Notes: a model not told the origin generated them from the letters alone. A stretch of 40,850 bases of DNA from Lachnospiraceae bacterium (GCA_024688505.1 JAILDZ010000078.1:1-40850); one strand, 5' to 3'; positions 1 through 8,120 are shown, counted from the first letter of the stretch. Made by a program: numbers and translations.

Positions 1-1
1 G

Positions 2-433
2 AAGATACCCATCCCTGCCACAGGGGGATATATACATCCCGGCGACGGAGTGGTGCTCCTTTGCGGTCTGCTTCTGGGACCCATATACGGTCCGCTGGCA
101 GCGGGACTTGGAAGCATGCTTGCGGATCTTTTCAGCGGATACGTAGTATACGCGCCTGCCACTTTCATCATAAAGGCGCTGACAGCTGCAGCTGCTTCAC
201 TTTTATTCCCGCTTTTCATAAGAAAGAGCGGCATCATAAATCACAGGGTGGCTCTTGGCATTGCCGGGGGTATAAGCGAGCTTTTAATGGTGTCGGGGTA
301 TTTTATATTCGAAACATTCCTTTTAAATGCCGGCGCGGCAGCAGCGGGAATTTCCGCTAACCTGATCCAGGGAGTTTTTGGTATAATACTTGTTGAAGTG
401 TTATATCCGCTTCTTAATATCAATAAGGAATAG
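2..433 (+). CDS. ECF transporter S component, 3' part
   Basis: The reading frame is open from the left edge, so the start lies outside the window. About 143 residues are visible. They begin with IPIPATGGYIHPGDG, followed by at least three hydrophobic segments (GVVLLCGLLLGPIYGPL, ATFIIKALTAAAASLLFPLF and the C-terminal GVFGIILVEVLYPLL). A proline/glycine loop ahead of an acidic PGD and the GPIYGPLAAGLGSMLADL motif are typical of substrate-binding (S) subunits of energy-coupling-factor vitamin transporters. Those subunits work in the membrane with shared EcfA/A'/T proteins, none of which is visible here. The substrate cannot be read from this part. The gene ends 17 bp before ispF, so the two may be co-transcribed. 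Confidence 0.75.
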   Translation, partial: KIPIPATGGYIHPGDGVVLLCGLLLGPIYGPLAAGLGSMLADLFSGYVVYAPATFIIKALTAAAASLLFPLFIRKSGIINHRVALGIAGGISELLMVSGYFIFETFLLNAGAAAAGISANLIQGVFGIILVEVLYPLLNINKE

Positions 434-450
434 AGAGGATGTAGTTTTTT

Positions 451-1002
451 ATGCGTATAGGGTCAGGCTATGATGTGCACCGTCTGGTGGAGGGAAGGAA
501 ACTTATTATCGGAGGTGTGGAGATAGCACATGAGAAAGGCCTACTGGGGCACTCCGATGCGGATGTGCTGATACACGCCATCATGGACAGCATCCTGGGA
601 GCTGCAGCACTCGGTGATATAGGAAAGCATTTCCCGGATACGGATGAAAAATATAAAGGCGCCGATTCCATGGAGCTTCTCCGTGCGGTTCGCGGTCTTA
701 TAGAAGAAAAGGGATATATCGTGGGGAATATCGATGCCACCGTGATAGCTCAGAGACCGAAGCTGAGACCGCATATAGAAAAGATGGAACAGAATGTGGC
801 GGAGGCTCTCGGGATCTTTCCGGAGCAGGTGAATATAAAAGCCACCACAGAGGAACATCTGGGCTTCACCGGTAAGGAAGAGGGCATTAGTGCGCAGAGC
901 GTATGTCTTCTTTATGAATTCAAAGAAATGAGTTATACGGTATCTGATACCGGAAGAGACTGCGGCACATGCGAAGGATGTCAAAAGGCGCCCCTGGCAT
1001 GA
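451..1002 (+). CDS. ispF: 2-C-methyl-D-erythritol 2,4-cyclodiphosphate synthase
   Basis: IspF cyclises CDP-methylerythritol 2-phosphate to methylerythritol cyclodiphosphate in the cytoplasmic MEP isoprenoid pathway. The N-terminus [12 protein letters not shown] carries the metal-binding Asp and His. [15 protein letters not shown] gives the third metal ligand and the substrate loop, and the C-terminal [16 protein letters not shown] is the usual family signature. A gaggatg site precedes the ATG. The canonical enzyme, about 157 residues, ends near VCLLYEF. This protein continues for about 25 residues to 183 with a cysteine-rich tail, CGTCEGC, which is not part of the fold as I know it. The stop codon overlaps the start of the next gene as ATGA, indicating translational coupling. 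Confidence 0.97.
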   Translation: MRIGSGYDVHRLVEGRKLIIGGVEIAHEKGLLGHSDADVLIHAIMDSILGAAALGDIGKHFPDTDEKYKGADSMELLRAVRGLIEEKGYIVGNIDATVIAQRPKLRPHIEKMEQNVAEALGIFPEQVNIKATTEEHLGFTGKEEGISAQSVCLLYEFKEMSYTVSDTGRDCGTCEGCQKAPLA

Positions 1003-2135
1003 AAAAAAGAGCAGCAATACTTTCAATTCTTGCACTTATAGTGCTTTCCATATCATCCTGCGGTCCGGCGGAAAAACAGGAGGCTAAAGAGCAGGCAGAA
1101 GCATACGAACCTGAGTATACTGAGCCTGTGATCCCTGAAGCTGACACTCAGCCTGAGCCCGAACCGCAGCCTGATATCAAAACAGTCACTGTTTCAGCAA
1201 CGGGTGATTGTGCCATAGGCAGAGTCCATGTGCATGGATATGCCGAATCCTTTGAAGACTATTATGACAGATTCGGGCCGGACTACTTCCTGGAGGGGGT
1301 GCGTCCGGTTTTCGAAGCTGATGATTTCACGCTGGTAAACTGTGAATGCTGTCTTACAAATGAGACAGTGCATGTGGATAAAGAATACTGCATAAAGGGT
1401 TATCCGGAATATGTGCAGATCTTCTCCGGAAGCTCCGTGGAGGGAGCCACACTGGGGAATAATCATAATGCGGATTACGGACCGAACAGCCTGGAAGAGA
1501 CGAAGCTTGCCATGGAGTGGGCCGGGATCTCATATGCTCTTAATGATATCACCGGCACCTATGAGACACCTGAGGGTATTAAGATCGGCTTTGTATCCGT
1601 ATCAATGCTTGGAGATTTTCCCACCCGGTCCGCCTATATGGAAAACGGGCTGAAAAGCCTTAGGGATCAGGTGGATATTCTCATCGCCTGCCCCCATATG
1701 GGCATAGAACGTGAAAACTACGCCAACGGGAATCAGCAGAGCTTTATGCGAAACTGCATAGACTGGGGCGCGGATCTTGTCATAGGAAATCATCCTCATG
1801 TGCTCCAGGGGTCGGAAGTGTATAACGGAAAGGTGATCATGTACAGCCTGGGGAATTTCTGCTTTGGAGCCAATCACAATCCTTCCGATTATGACACTGT
1901 GATATATCAGCAGACCTTCACATTCGTGGACGGGACCCTGCAGAATGATATCAATGCGAAGATCATCCCATGTTCCATAAGTTCTGTTACAGGAAATAAC
2001 ACCTATCATCCCACTATCTATACCTCCGAAGAAGATATAGCCCGTGTTATAGGCAAGATGAATGATTTTTCCGCACATCTGGGCGGCACTTCATTTGACG
2101 GGAACGGTGCGCTTATTACACCGCCTGCACTCTGA
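999..2135 (+). CDS. CapA-family lipoprotein phosphoesterase-like protein
   Basis: A 378-residue protein related to the CapA/PgsA poly-gamma-glutamate capsule family, whose core is a calcineurin-like metallophosphoesterase fold. I chose the ATG at 999 because it overlaps the ispF stop (ATGA) and opens a clean lipoprotein signal: a basic start, a hydrophobic stretch and the lipobox ISSC, with Cys21 as the lipidation site. A Glu/Pro-rich linker follows (about 25-60). The catalytic-type motifs are TGDCAIG (Asp70), NCECCLT (family usually N-L-E), [17 protein letters not shown] (family usually H-W-G-x-E), GNHPHVLQG and YSLGNFCFG. It is probably attached to the outer face of the membrane. No capsule synthetase genes lie nearby, so a capsule role is not supported; the substrate is unknown. 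Confidence 0.85.
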   Translation: MKKRAAILSILALIVLSISSCGPAEKQEAKEQAEAYEPEYTEPVIPEADTQPEPEPQPDIKTVTVSATGDCAIGRVHVHGYAESFEDYYDRFGPDYFLEGVRPVFEADDFTLVNCECCLTNETVHVDKEYCIKGYPEYVQIFSGSSVEGATLGNNHNADYGPNSLEETKLAMEWAGISYALNDITGTYETPEGIKIGFVSVSMLGDFPTRSAYMENGLKSLRDQVDILIACPHMGIERENYANGNQQSFMRNCIDWGADLVIGNHPHVLQGSEVYNGKVIMYSLGNFCFGANHNPSDYDTVIYQQTFTFVDGTLQNDINAKIIPCSISSVTGNNTYHPTIYTSEEDIARVIGKMNDFSAHLGGTSFDGNGALITPPAL

Positions 2136-2147
2136 CAAAAAGAATCA

Positions 2148-2176
2148 TCCACATGCCATATGTTTTATGTTACAAT
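2148..2176 (+). promoter_or_regulatory. Promoter of the CooC/dehydratase-like operon
   Basis: A -35 box TCCACA (2148-2153) and a -10 box TACAAT (2171-2176) are separated by 17 bp. The -10 carries the extended TGn element (TGT at 2168-2170). It sits 31 bp ahead of the ATG, in the only real gap before the six-gene operon. Confidence 0.5.
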
Positions 2177-2207
2177 GGGCTTATCAATATAAGGGGGACA
2201 ATATAAT

Positions 2208-2969
2208 ATGTCAGACACTAAAATCATTGCGGTGGCCGGCAAAGGTGGTGTGGGGAAGACATCGCTGGCGGCCGTCATGGTGAAACTTCTGGCCGAAGAG
2301 TATCCGGACAAGAAGATCCTCGCCATTGACGCAGACCCCGCAGTGGGACTTTCTACTGCCCTTGGCATCGACGTCAAAACCACTATCGATGATATTCGAA
2401 AAGAAGTGGTTTCCACTGTGGAAGACGGAGATACCAGGACTGCTCTGGAACTCCTCGGTGAGGCCAGATATCGCATTTTTGATGCGCTGGTGGAGCAGGA
2501 CGGCTTTTCTTTTATCGCAGTGGGACGCCCGGAAGCAGCGGGCTGCTACTGTAAGATCAATTCCTATCTCAAGGAAGTCATCGGTATTTTGTCACAGAGT
2601 TTTGATTATGTGGTGATAGACGGCGAAGCCGGCATAGAGCAGATCAATCGTCGTGTGATGGAAAAGGTGACGCATCTTCTTTTAGTCACGGATTCTTCGA
2701 AAAAAGGAACCCAGGTCATTCAGACCATCCATCAGGTGGCAAAAGAACTGGTGATGTATGAAAAGGTTGGGGCTATAGCAAACCGCCTCCCGTCTGTGGA
2801 ACTGGCAGGGATGCTGGATACCGGGGATATCCCGATACTCTCGGCCATCCCTTCCGACAGCTCACTGGCGGAGTTTGACCTGAAGGGGGAGAATGTCTTT
2901 TACCTTCCTGATGATGCGCCAATAGTGCTTGGCGCGAGAGAAGCACTGAAAAAGATAGAGATACTATAG
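2208..2969 (+). CDS. CooC-like P-loop ATPase (nickel/metal insertion type)
   Basis: A 253-residue cytoplasmic ATPase of the SIMIBI (MinD/CooC) class. The deviant Walker A GKGGVGKT (11-18) carries the signature lysine, and the Walker A' region is AIDADPAVGLSTALG (39-53). GRPEAAGCYCKIN places a Cys-x-Cys pair at residues 113 and 115. In CooC, which matures the nickel site of carbon monoxide dehydrogenase, an equivalent CxC bridges the dimer and binds metal. The ribosome site is AGGGGGA. The gene heads an operon with two 2-hydroxyacyl-CoA dehydratase-like subunits, and an acetyl-CoA-synthase-like protein at the far end. No carbon monoxide dehydrogenase is present, so the client is inferred to be one of these neighbours. 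Calling it CooC-like is secure; the metal is inference. Confidence 0.88.
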   Translation: MSDTKIIAVAGKGGVGKTSLAAVMVKLLAEEYPDKKILAIDADPAVGLSTALGIDVKTTIDDIRKEVVSTVEDGDTRTALELLGEARYRIFDALVEQDGFSFIAVGRPEAAGCYCKINSYLKEVIGILSQSFDYVVIDGEAGIEQINRRVMEKVTHLLLVTDSSKKGTQVIQTIHQVAKELVMYEKVGAIANRLPSVELAGMLDTGDIPILSAIPSDSSLAEFDLKGENVFYLPDDAPIVLGAREALKKIEIL

Positions 2970-2987
2970 TAACTGAAAGGCGAAAAC

Positions 2988-4190
2988 ATGAAGGACCTTA
3001 AACATTTATACTACTTCGAGAAACTCCTCGAAGAAGCAAATAACGAACTGGTTCGTCAGGCAAAGGATGCCGGAGATATCTGTGTGGGTACAGTCTGTGA
3101 AAATGTGCCGGAGCCGCTCCTTAACCTGCCGGGGACTTTTTCATCCAGACTCCGCGCACCGAGAACCGGATCCATGGAGATGGCCACCTATTATCTTACC
3201 AGCTTTTTATGTGAATACAGCAGGGCTCTTTTAGAGAGAGCTATCGAAGGAGGCTATAACTATCTGGACTGCCTCATAACACCTGACGGATGCACGATGA
3301 TAAACCGCTGCGCCGAGAACATGGAACTCTTAAAGACCATGGGACAGGGTAACGACCGCTTTTTCTTTGAGTATATGGAGATCCCGCAGAAGGGCGATCA
3401 GAACGGACTGGACCTGTATGTGCTGCAGTGTAAAAACCATATACTGACTCCTCTTAATAAGAATTACGGAATAGATGTGAGCGACAGCGCCATCCGTAAA
3501 GCGGTGGAGGAACATAACGAAGTCTGCAGGCTGATAAGGCAGATTGGTGAATACAGAAAAGAAGACAACCCGCGTATCACAGGATATGAATATCATATCC
3601 TTACCATGGCCACATACTGCGCTCCGAAGAAGCTCATCATTGATAAGCTTAAGGACACTCTGGAAGAGCTGAAAGAAAGAGAGCCGGACAGGAAGAATAA
3701 ATTCAGGGCCAGAGTGGTATTTGTGGGATCTGAAGTGGATGATGTGGATGTGATAAAACTGGTGGAGGAATCCGGAGCATACGTATGCGCAGACAGATTC
3801 TGCTACGGTTCTTTCCCGGGACGTGATGAGATACCGTTAAACGAAAATGAGGATGCCCTGACTCAGGTATGCCGGGCTTATCAGCAGAGAGGAGCCTGCC
3901 CCAGATACTGGGACACACCGAAGGTGGTGGGTAGAAGAGAATATGTGGCATCTCTTGCAAAGGAATATAAAGCGGACGGCATCATCTATGAGCAGGTGAA
4001 GTTCTGTGATCCCTGGGCTTATGAGAGAATGGTGGGATCCGTTGTGCTCCGTGAAGACTTCGGATATCCGGTACTGCAGGTGGACAGACCATATACACTG
4101 GGAACCTCCGGACAGATGCGTACCAGAGTGCAGGCATTTGTGGAGAGTATTGAGATCAAGAAGATACAGGGAGGGGCGGTAAATGGCTAA
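2988..4190 (+). CDS. 2-hydroxyacyl-CoA dehydratase / benzoyl-CoA reductase family subunit (HgdB-like)
   Basis: A 400-residue iron-sulfur subunit of the HgdB/BcrC family. Members carry a [4Fe-4S] cluster and take part in ATP-driven single-electron reductions such as (R)-2-hydroxyacyl-CoA dehydration. The three family cysteines are visible: Cys37 in GTVCENVPEPLL, Cys102 in TPDGC, and Cys340 in EQVKFCDPW. Other hallmarks are GSEVDDVDVIKLVEESGAYV and the C-terminal GQMRTRVQAFVE. It lies 18 bp after the CooC-like gene and overlaps the next subunit by 8 bp, so the two chains are probably a heterodimer. No CoA-transferase, hydroxyacid dehydrogenase or acyl-CoA dehydrogenase lies nearby, so an amino-acid fermentation role is not supported. 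The substrate is unknown, and a double-cubane-type reductase is an alternative. Confidence 0.88.
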   Translation: MKDLKHLYYFEKLLEEANNELVRQAKDAGDICVGTVCENVPEPLLNLPGTFSSRLRAPRTGSMEMATYYLTSFLCEYSRALLERAIEGGYNYLDCLITPDGCTMINRCAENMELLKTMGQGNDRFFFEYMEIPQKGDQNGLDLYVLQCKNHILTPLNKNYGIDVSDSAIRKAVEEHNEVCRLIRQIGEYRKEDNPRITGYEYHILTMATYCAPKKLIIDKLKDTLEELKEREPDRKNKFRARVVFVGSEVDDVDVIKLVEESGAYVCADRFCYGSFPGRDEIPLNENEDALTQVCRAYQQRGACPRYWDTPKVVGRREYVASLAKEYKADGIIYEQVKFCDPWAYERMVGSVVLREDFGYPVLQVDRPYTLGTSGQMRTRVQAFVESIEIKKIQGGAVNG

Positions 4191-5748
4191 AGAGATCGGC
4201 GGCGAAGCCTTAGGAAGATTTTTTAAGGAAGGGAAAAAGGTCAGGACCAGACGTGAGTGGAGAGGAGTGAAGGATACACTCTATGACTACAGCAGATGGC
4301 TCTATATTATGGGGCAGCTGACCAAATTCGTAATGAAGCCCAGGAATGTGAAGGCCATGTTCCGCTATCGCTGGATGGCAAATTACCTGGCTGTACCCAT
4401 GATGGTAGACAGGCACACTCAGGGACTGAGAGGCCCGTACCTTCGTATGTGCCATCTGGAGCAGGATCTGGTGGTCTATGATGTGGCAAAGCTTCTTGAT
4501 AATCTGTTCCGTGGAGACAGAAGGATAGGAAACGATAAGAAGTTTTCGGATAAAGTGGTGCTGGTGGATGAAAACGAGATGACAGCCGTTATGATGGGAT
4601 TTCCCACATTAAAAGGACTGTCCCGTGAGACACCTTCCACATATGTTTCCGTGCTTTTGAATCAGAGAGCGGCTGAGCACTATATAGATGTGGCTCAGGA
4701 ATACGGACTGCCCGGTGATGTGTGTCCCATGCCGGAGGCAGAGTCCGGAGTATCCATTGATGATGATGCTCCTGTGCTTGGCGCATGTGCTGTGCAGTGT
4801 AATACCACCTGCGACGGTTCGTTGCTTGGTAACGGCGTTATAGCCAAGCGTCTGGAACTGGAGGACGGAGTGCCCATCTTCCAGCTGGCCACTCCCTTAA
4901 GACATAAGGAGGCTGACACCCAGGAGTATGCAGCCAATGAGATCAAAAACTGTATTAAGTTCATAGAAGAGCATACCGGAGAGAAATGGGACTGGGGCTA
5001 TTATTTCGAGTGTGCAAAGAGGGTGAACGAATCCACCCGCCACAGAAATGAATGGCTGGATATGAATAAGACTGATTATCCACAGATCTTCGGATCCAAT
5101 CTGGCGCTTTATACCGAGACCAATTACATGGCTATATGCGGCAAGGTGCCGGAGTTTGTGGATGTGGACAGAAAGCTTACCGCTCTTGCAAATCAGGCAT
5201 ATAAGGACAAGATGATGATGGCAAAGGAATATCGTCACCGTGCCATAGTATGGGGAGTGCAGTCCCACTACTATATGGATTTTCTGCTTTGGATCTTAAA
5301 CTGCTGGGGCATAGTGCCGCTTACGGATATGCTTTCCATGGTGAATACGGAAATGATAGCGGAGACGGACACTCCGGAAAACAGAGAGCAGGCATATTAT
5401 GATATAGCTATGCTCACTGAGAACATGATCATGAGAAACCGTACTCACGGCGGATATAAGGTGCTCCTTGACGAGCTCTGGGAGTTCTGTGAGGAATTTA
5501 ATGCCGATATGGTGATACTTTGGGAGCACATGGCATGTAAGGCCCTTGATGGTATGCACGGCATGTTTGAGGAGAAGGCCAGAGAAAAGGGCATCCATCT
5601 GGTATGGGTGTCACACGACCTTTTCGATGCCAGGATCGTAAGCCGTCAGGGTATAAGAGATCAGATCAATCGCTATATGCGGACAGTATTTCAGGAGGAG
5701 CCTATAGATCCTTCACTCGAGATACTTCCGGATGAAGCTTCATGGTAG
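4183..5748 (+). CDS. 2-hydroxyacyl-CoA dehydratase family subunit (HgdA-like), long form
   Basis: At 521 residues this partner subunit is longer than the usual 400-480 of HgdA-type proteins. A basic N-terminal region of about 60 residues (GKKVRTRREWRG) precedes the fold. Candidate cluster cysteines are Cys181 (GDVCPMPEAESG) and the group Cys202, Cys206 and Cys210 in ACAVQCNTTCDG. The last is close to the region that carries the cluster ligands in two-chain dehydratases. The C-terminal half (VQSHYYMDFLLWILNCWGIVPL, split here as VQSHYYMDF and LLWILNCWG; WEHMACKALDGMHGMF) fits the substrate/partner-binding end. The start overlaps the upstream stop by 8 bp and has an AGGGAGGGG ribosome site. Family membership is firm; the reaction is not known. 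Confidence 0.84.
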   Translation: MAKEIGGEALGRFFKEGKKVRTRREWRGVKDTLYDYSRWLYIMGQLTKFVMKPRNVKAMFRYRWMANYLAVPMMVDRHTQGLRGPYLRMCHLEQDLVVYDVAKLLDNLFRGDRRIGNDKKFSDKVVLVDENEMTAVMMGFPTLKGLSRETPSTYVSVLLNQRAAEHYIDVAQEYGLPGDVCPMPEAESGVSIDDDAPVLGACAVQCNTTCDGSLLGNGVIAKRLELEDGVPIFQLATPLRHKEADTQEYAANEIKNCIKFIEEHTGEKWDWGYYFECAKRVNESTRHRNEWLDMNKTDYPQIFGSNLALYTETNYMAICGKVPEFVDVDRKLTALANQAYKDKMMMAKEYRHRAIVWGVQSHYYMDFLLWILNCWGIVPLTDMLSMVNTEMIAETDTPENREQAYYDIAMLTENMIMRNRTHGGYKVLLDELWEFCEEFNADMVILWEHMACKALDGMHGMFEEKAREKGIHLVWVSHDLFDARIVSRQGIRDQINRYMRTVFQEEPIDPSLEILPDEASW

Positions 5749-5781
5749 GAGCGATACTTTATTTACAGGAGGAATATATTA

Positions 5782-6582
5782 ATGAAATATTTTGGTGGAT
5801 GTGATTCAGGTTCTACCTACACTAAATGTGTGATCATAGATGAGAACGGAAAGATAGTTTCGGATGTGACTTTAAAAAGCCGCATAAATGCAGTGCTTTC
5901 ATGTGAGGAATCCATAGAGCAGGCTGTGGCAAAGGTGCCGGACCTTAACAGTCCGAAAGACCTTTCTTACCTGGTGGGTACTGGATACGGGCGTAATAAG
6001 GTGCCATCAGCAGATGAGAATATCTCCGAGATCAGCTGTCACGCCATGGGCGTACATGTGGCAGATCCAAGTGTGAAAGCCATCATAGACATAGGCGGAC
6101 AGGACGTGAAGGGAATAGCCATAGATAAGGACGGCACAGTACTTAACTTTGCCATGAATGATAAATGTGCCGCAGGTACGGGAAGATTCTTTGAGGCTAT
6201 GGCCAGAGCATTTGAGATGTCACTGGATGAGTTTTCAAAGCTTTCCTTAAAGGCGAAAAACGTGATACCCATCACCGCTCAGTGCACTGTTTTTGCAGAG
6301 TCTGAGGTCATTTCCCTGGTGGGAGAAGGAAAGCCCATGGATGAGATAGCAGCAGGTATCGAGCTTTCCGTGGCAAAGAGATGCTTTGTGATGTCAAAGA
6401 AGGCAGGCGCTGTGGATTCCATCACACTCACAGGCGGATGTGCGAAAAACGCCGGTCTTAAGGAAGCTATCGAGAAGGTGCTGAATCTTAAGGTGATAGA
6501 ACTGCCCATAGATCCGCAGCTTATGGGAGCGCTTGGTGCTGCCGAATTTGCCCGTCAAAAGGGAATGGCATCCGGCAGATAG
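5782..6582 (+). CDS. Acyl-CoA dehydratase activase (HgdC/BadF family)
   Basis: A 266-residue ASKHA-fold ATPase. In this family a homodimer holds one [4Fe-4S] cluster between its subunits and, driven by ATP hydrolysis, fires a low-potential electron into the dehydratase/reductase. The N-terminal phosphate loop is GGCDSGSTYTKCV. DIGGQDVK (103-110) is the second nucleotide motif. The two cluster cysteines are Cys129 in NDKCAAGTGRF and Cys168 in QCTVFAESEV, and LTGGCAKNAGL closes the nucleotide site. A strong AGGAGG site lies ahead of the ATG. Its place directly after the two subunits means the system is energised like true 2-hydroxyacyl-CoA dehydratases. The electron donor (usually ferredoxin or flavodoxin) is not in the window. 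Confidence 0.93.
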   Translation: MKYFGGCDSGSTYTKCVIIDENGKIVSDVTLKSRINAVLSCEESIEQAVAKVPDLNSPKDLSYLVGTGYGRNKVPSADENISEISCHAMGVHVADPSVKAIIDIGGQDVKGIAIDKDGTVLNFAMNDKCAAGTGRFFEAMARAFEMSLDEFSKLSLKAKNVIPITAQCTVFAESEVISLVGEGKPMDEIAAGIELSVAKRCFVMSKKAGAVDSITLTGGCAKNAGLKEAIEKVLNLKVIELPIDPQLMGALGAAEFARQKGMASGR

Positions 6583-6599
6583 TATTAAGGAGGAGAACC

Positions 6600-6767
6600 A
6601 TGTCAATAATACTTCGCGTGATATCAATAATAGCTATTGTGATAGCATGCTTTTTTGTACTCACATTTACCGTATACTTTTTTAATCTTGATATGAAGCT
6701 CATGGCTGCCATGGAGCCCATATTCTTAAAGCATTACGATAAGATCAAACGTGATAAGCATCTGTAA
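6600..6767 (+). CDS. Small single-span membrane protein of the operon
   Basis: A 55-residue protein starting at the ATG at 6600, preceded by an ideal AAGGAGGAG site. Residues 3-29 form one strongly hydrophobic helix (IILRVISIIAIVIACFFVL and onward). A short amphipathic, basic tail containing KHYDKIKRDKHL follows, probably cytoplasmic. It sits 17 bp after the activase and 2 bp before the acetyl-CoA-synthase-like gene, so it is a member of the operon and likely couples translation of that next gene, which lacks a clear ribosome site. I recognise no family. A role in tethering the complex to the membrane is possible but only inferred. Confidence 0.72.
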   Translation: MSIILRVISIIAIVIACFFVLTFTVYFFNLDMKLMAAMEPIFLKHYDKIKRDKHL

Positions 6768-6769
6768 AA

Positions 6770-7501
6770 ATGAGACTGTATGATGAAGTGATCCGAAAAT
6801 GGGATCAGCTGAAAGAAGCCGGAAATCCGAAGGTACTCGATCTTTCAAGTGCCGCTACATGGGAAGATGCGGGAAAGAATAATATGATCTTAAGAAGCAA
6901 CATGGCATACGAGCTTGGGGGCGCTGAGATGCCCCTGCCTGCCATGGGCCGGACTGTGATCACTGCGGATGAAACGCTGGTGCCGCGTGATGAAGTGCTG
7001 CTTCTTGGCAGGGACCTTCCGGATATAAAGGAAGAGTGTCCCTATGCCCGCCTTACCGTTGCCCTTGTGGATGAAGAGAAGATGGGAGAGGGAGACGCCC
7101 TTTATAATGCCATACGCGATATAGAATATGTGCGTTATCATGTAAACCCGAAGGGGTTTATGATGAGGGTGTCCACATCCCATAACAGGGAGAGCGTGAG
7201 GGTGTCAAAAGAGGCACTGGACAGCGGCCTGAACTTCGCCGCCGTGGGGAAGAGCTTTATTGACACGCTTCATAAGAATCCCAGAGTGAAGGCTGTGAAA
7301 GTGATCTTTATCACAGATCCGCGCTTTGATTTCGATTCGCTTAAGAATGAACTTAAGAAGGCCGAGGACATCACTAAAACTATAGATCACGTCTTTAAAG
7401 ACCTGACCATGGATTGTAATATCTGTAATCTGAAAGAAGTCTGTGATGAGGTGGAGGGCTTAAGAGAGCTTCATTTTAAGAACAGCACGCCTGCCACCTG
7501 A
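6770..7501 (+). CDS. Acetyl-CoA synthase (CdhC/AcsB)-like truncated protein
   Basis: 243 residues, against about 470 for archaeal CdhC and 730 for bacterial AcsB. From remembered CdhC sequences I can line up: YELGGAEM (47-54) with the VELGG segment; DEVLLLGRDLPDIKE (74-88) with its VTIVGPDLKDMEE; the long helix region 115-170 with its RRVHDFINY...WMRISKD region; and KVIFITDPRFDFD (177-189) with MQVTFYTDQDEV. The protein then reaches CNICNLKEVC (Cys216, Cys219, Cys225), which matches the start of the A-cluster cysteine region, and stops. The rest of the A-cluster domain, including the C-G-C nickel motif, is absent. It may therefore be a [4Fe-4S] or metal-binding accessory protein and not a synthase. 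It starts 2 bp after the small membrane gene. The alignment is from memory and needs a profile search. Confidence 0.68.
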   Translation: MRLYDEVIRKWDQLKEAGNPKVLDLSSAATWEDAGKNNMILRSNMAYELGGAEMPLPAMGRTVITADETLVPRDEVLLLGRDLPDIKEECPYARLTVALVDEEKMGEGDALYNAIRDIEYVRYHVNPKGFMMRVSTSHNRESVRVSKEALDSGLNFAAVGKSFIDTLHKNPRVKAVKVIFITDPRFDFDSLKNELKKAEDITKTIDHVFKDLTMDCNICNLKEVCDEVEGLRELHFKNSTPAT

Positions 7502-7515
7502 TACTTGCGTTTTTT

Positions 7516-8067
7516 TCATTCCTGAAGATCTATGTACATATAGACAAGCTCCTGAAACCCGCTTATCCGGGAGTTAAAGCCCTTCGGATTTCGCCCGAAC
7601 TCTTCGAATCCAAGCTTCTTATACAAGGCTATCGCAGCCGTGTTTTCAGCTACCACATTAAGTTCCAACTGCAGATATCCGGCTTCTTTAGCACATTTGA
7701 TACAGGCTTTTGTCAGGGCTTCTCCAAGCCCCAGTCCCCAGTATTCTTTCAGGATCCCGATGCCGAAGTCTGCCCGGTGCTTAAGCTTATACTTATTTCC
7801 CAAAGACTCTATCCCGGCAGTGCCCACGATCTTTTCGTCCACTACCGCGACGATCTCGATTTCATTTTCGCTCTTTGCTTTTTCTTCCAGAAACCTTGCT
7901 TCCTGATCTGCACTAAAACTGTTTTCGTCCGGATATGTAAGCAGATGATCCGTCTCGCCGTGAGTCAGATTAAAGACTTCAAGGACTTCACCGCCGTCAC
8001 TCGCTTCGCCGTTTCTGAGCACAGCCTCTTTTCCGTTTTTTATAATTATATTTTCACTGTATTTCAT
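7516..8067 (-). CDS. GNAT-family N-acetyltransferase
   Basis: A 183-residue cytoplasmic acetyl-CoA-dependent acetyltransferase. The N-terminal half is variable. The acetyl-CoA pyrophosphate loop is GILKEYWGLGLGEALT (motif A, Q/R-x-x-G-x-G/A type), and motif B is ELNVVAENTAAIALYKKLGFEEFG. These are the standard RimI/RimJ-like signatures; the acceptor cannot be predicted. The ATG is preceded on the minus strand by GGAGGAG. It converges on the acetyl-CoA-synthase-like gene with only 14 bp between the stops and stands alone, with its own promoter. Confidence 0.9.
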   Translation of the reverse strand: MKYSENIIIKNGKEAVLRNGEASDGGEVLEVFNLTHGETDHLLTYPDENSFSADQEARFLEEKAKSENEIEIVAVVDEKIVGTAGIESLGNKYKLKHRADFGIGILKEYWGLGLGEALTKACIKCAKEAGYLQLELNVVAENTAAIALYKKLGFEEFGRNPKGFNSRISGFQELVYMYIDLQE

Positions 8068-8090
8068 TTTTTCTCCTCCAACGTACGATC

Positions 8091-8120
8091 ATTATACTGT
8101 AATGCCGGACTTCATGTTAT
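8091..8120 (-). promoter_or_regulatory. Probable promoter of the GNAT gene
   Basis: On the minus strand a perfect TATAAT (complement of 8091-8096) lies 24 bp upstream of the ATG. A 4/6 -35 candidate ATAACA (8115-8120) is 18 bp further upstream. Confidence 0.4.

Noticed and set aside
541-1035. A long minus-strand frame (164 codons) opposite ispF.
   Set aside because: The plus-strand ispF is unmistakable and the opposite frame has no recognisable motif or ribosome site.
7486-7512. A terminator between the ACS-like gene and the convergent GNAT gene (ACGC...GCGT plus T7).
   Set aside because: Only a 4 bp stem with a 16 nt loop precedes the T-run, which is too weak to call. Termination of this operon remains unclear.
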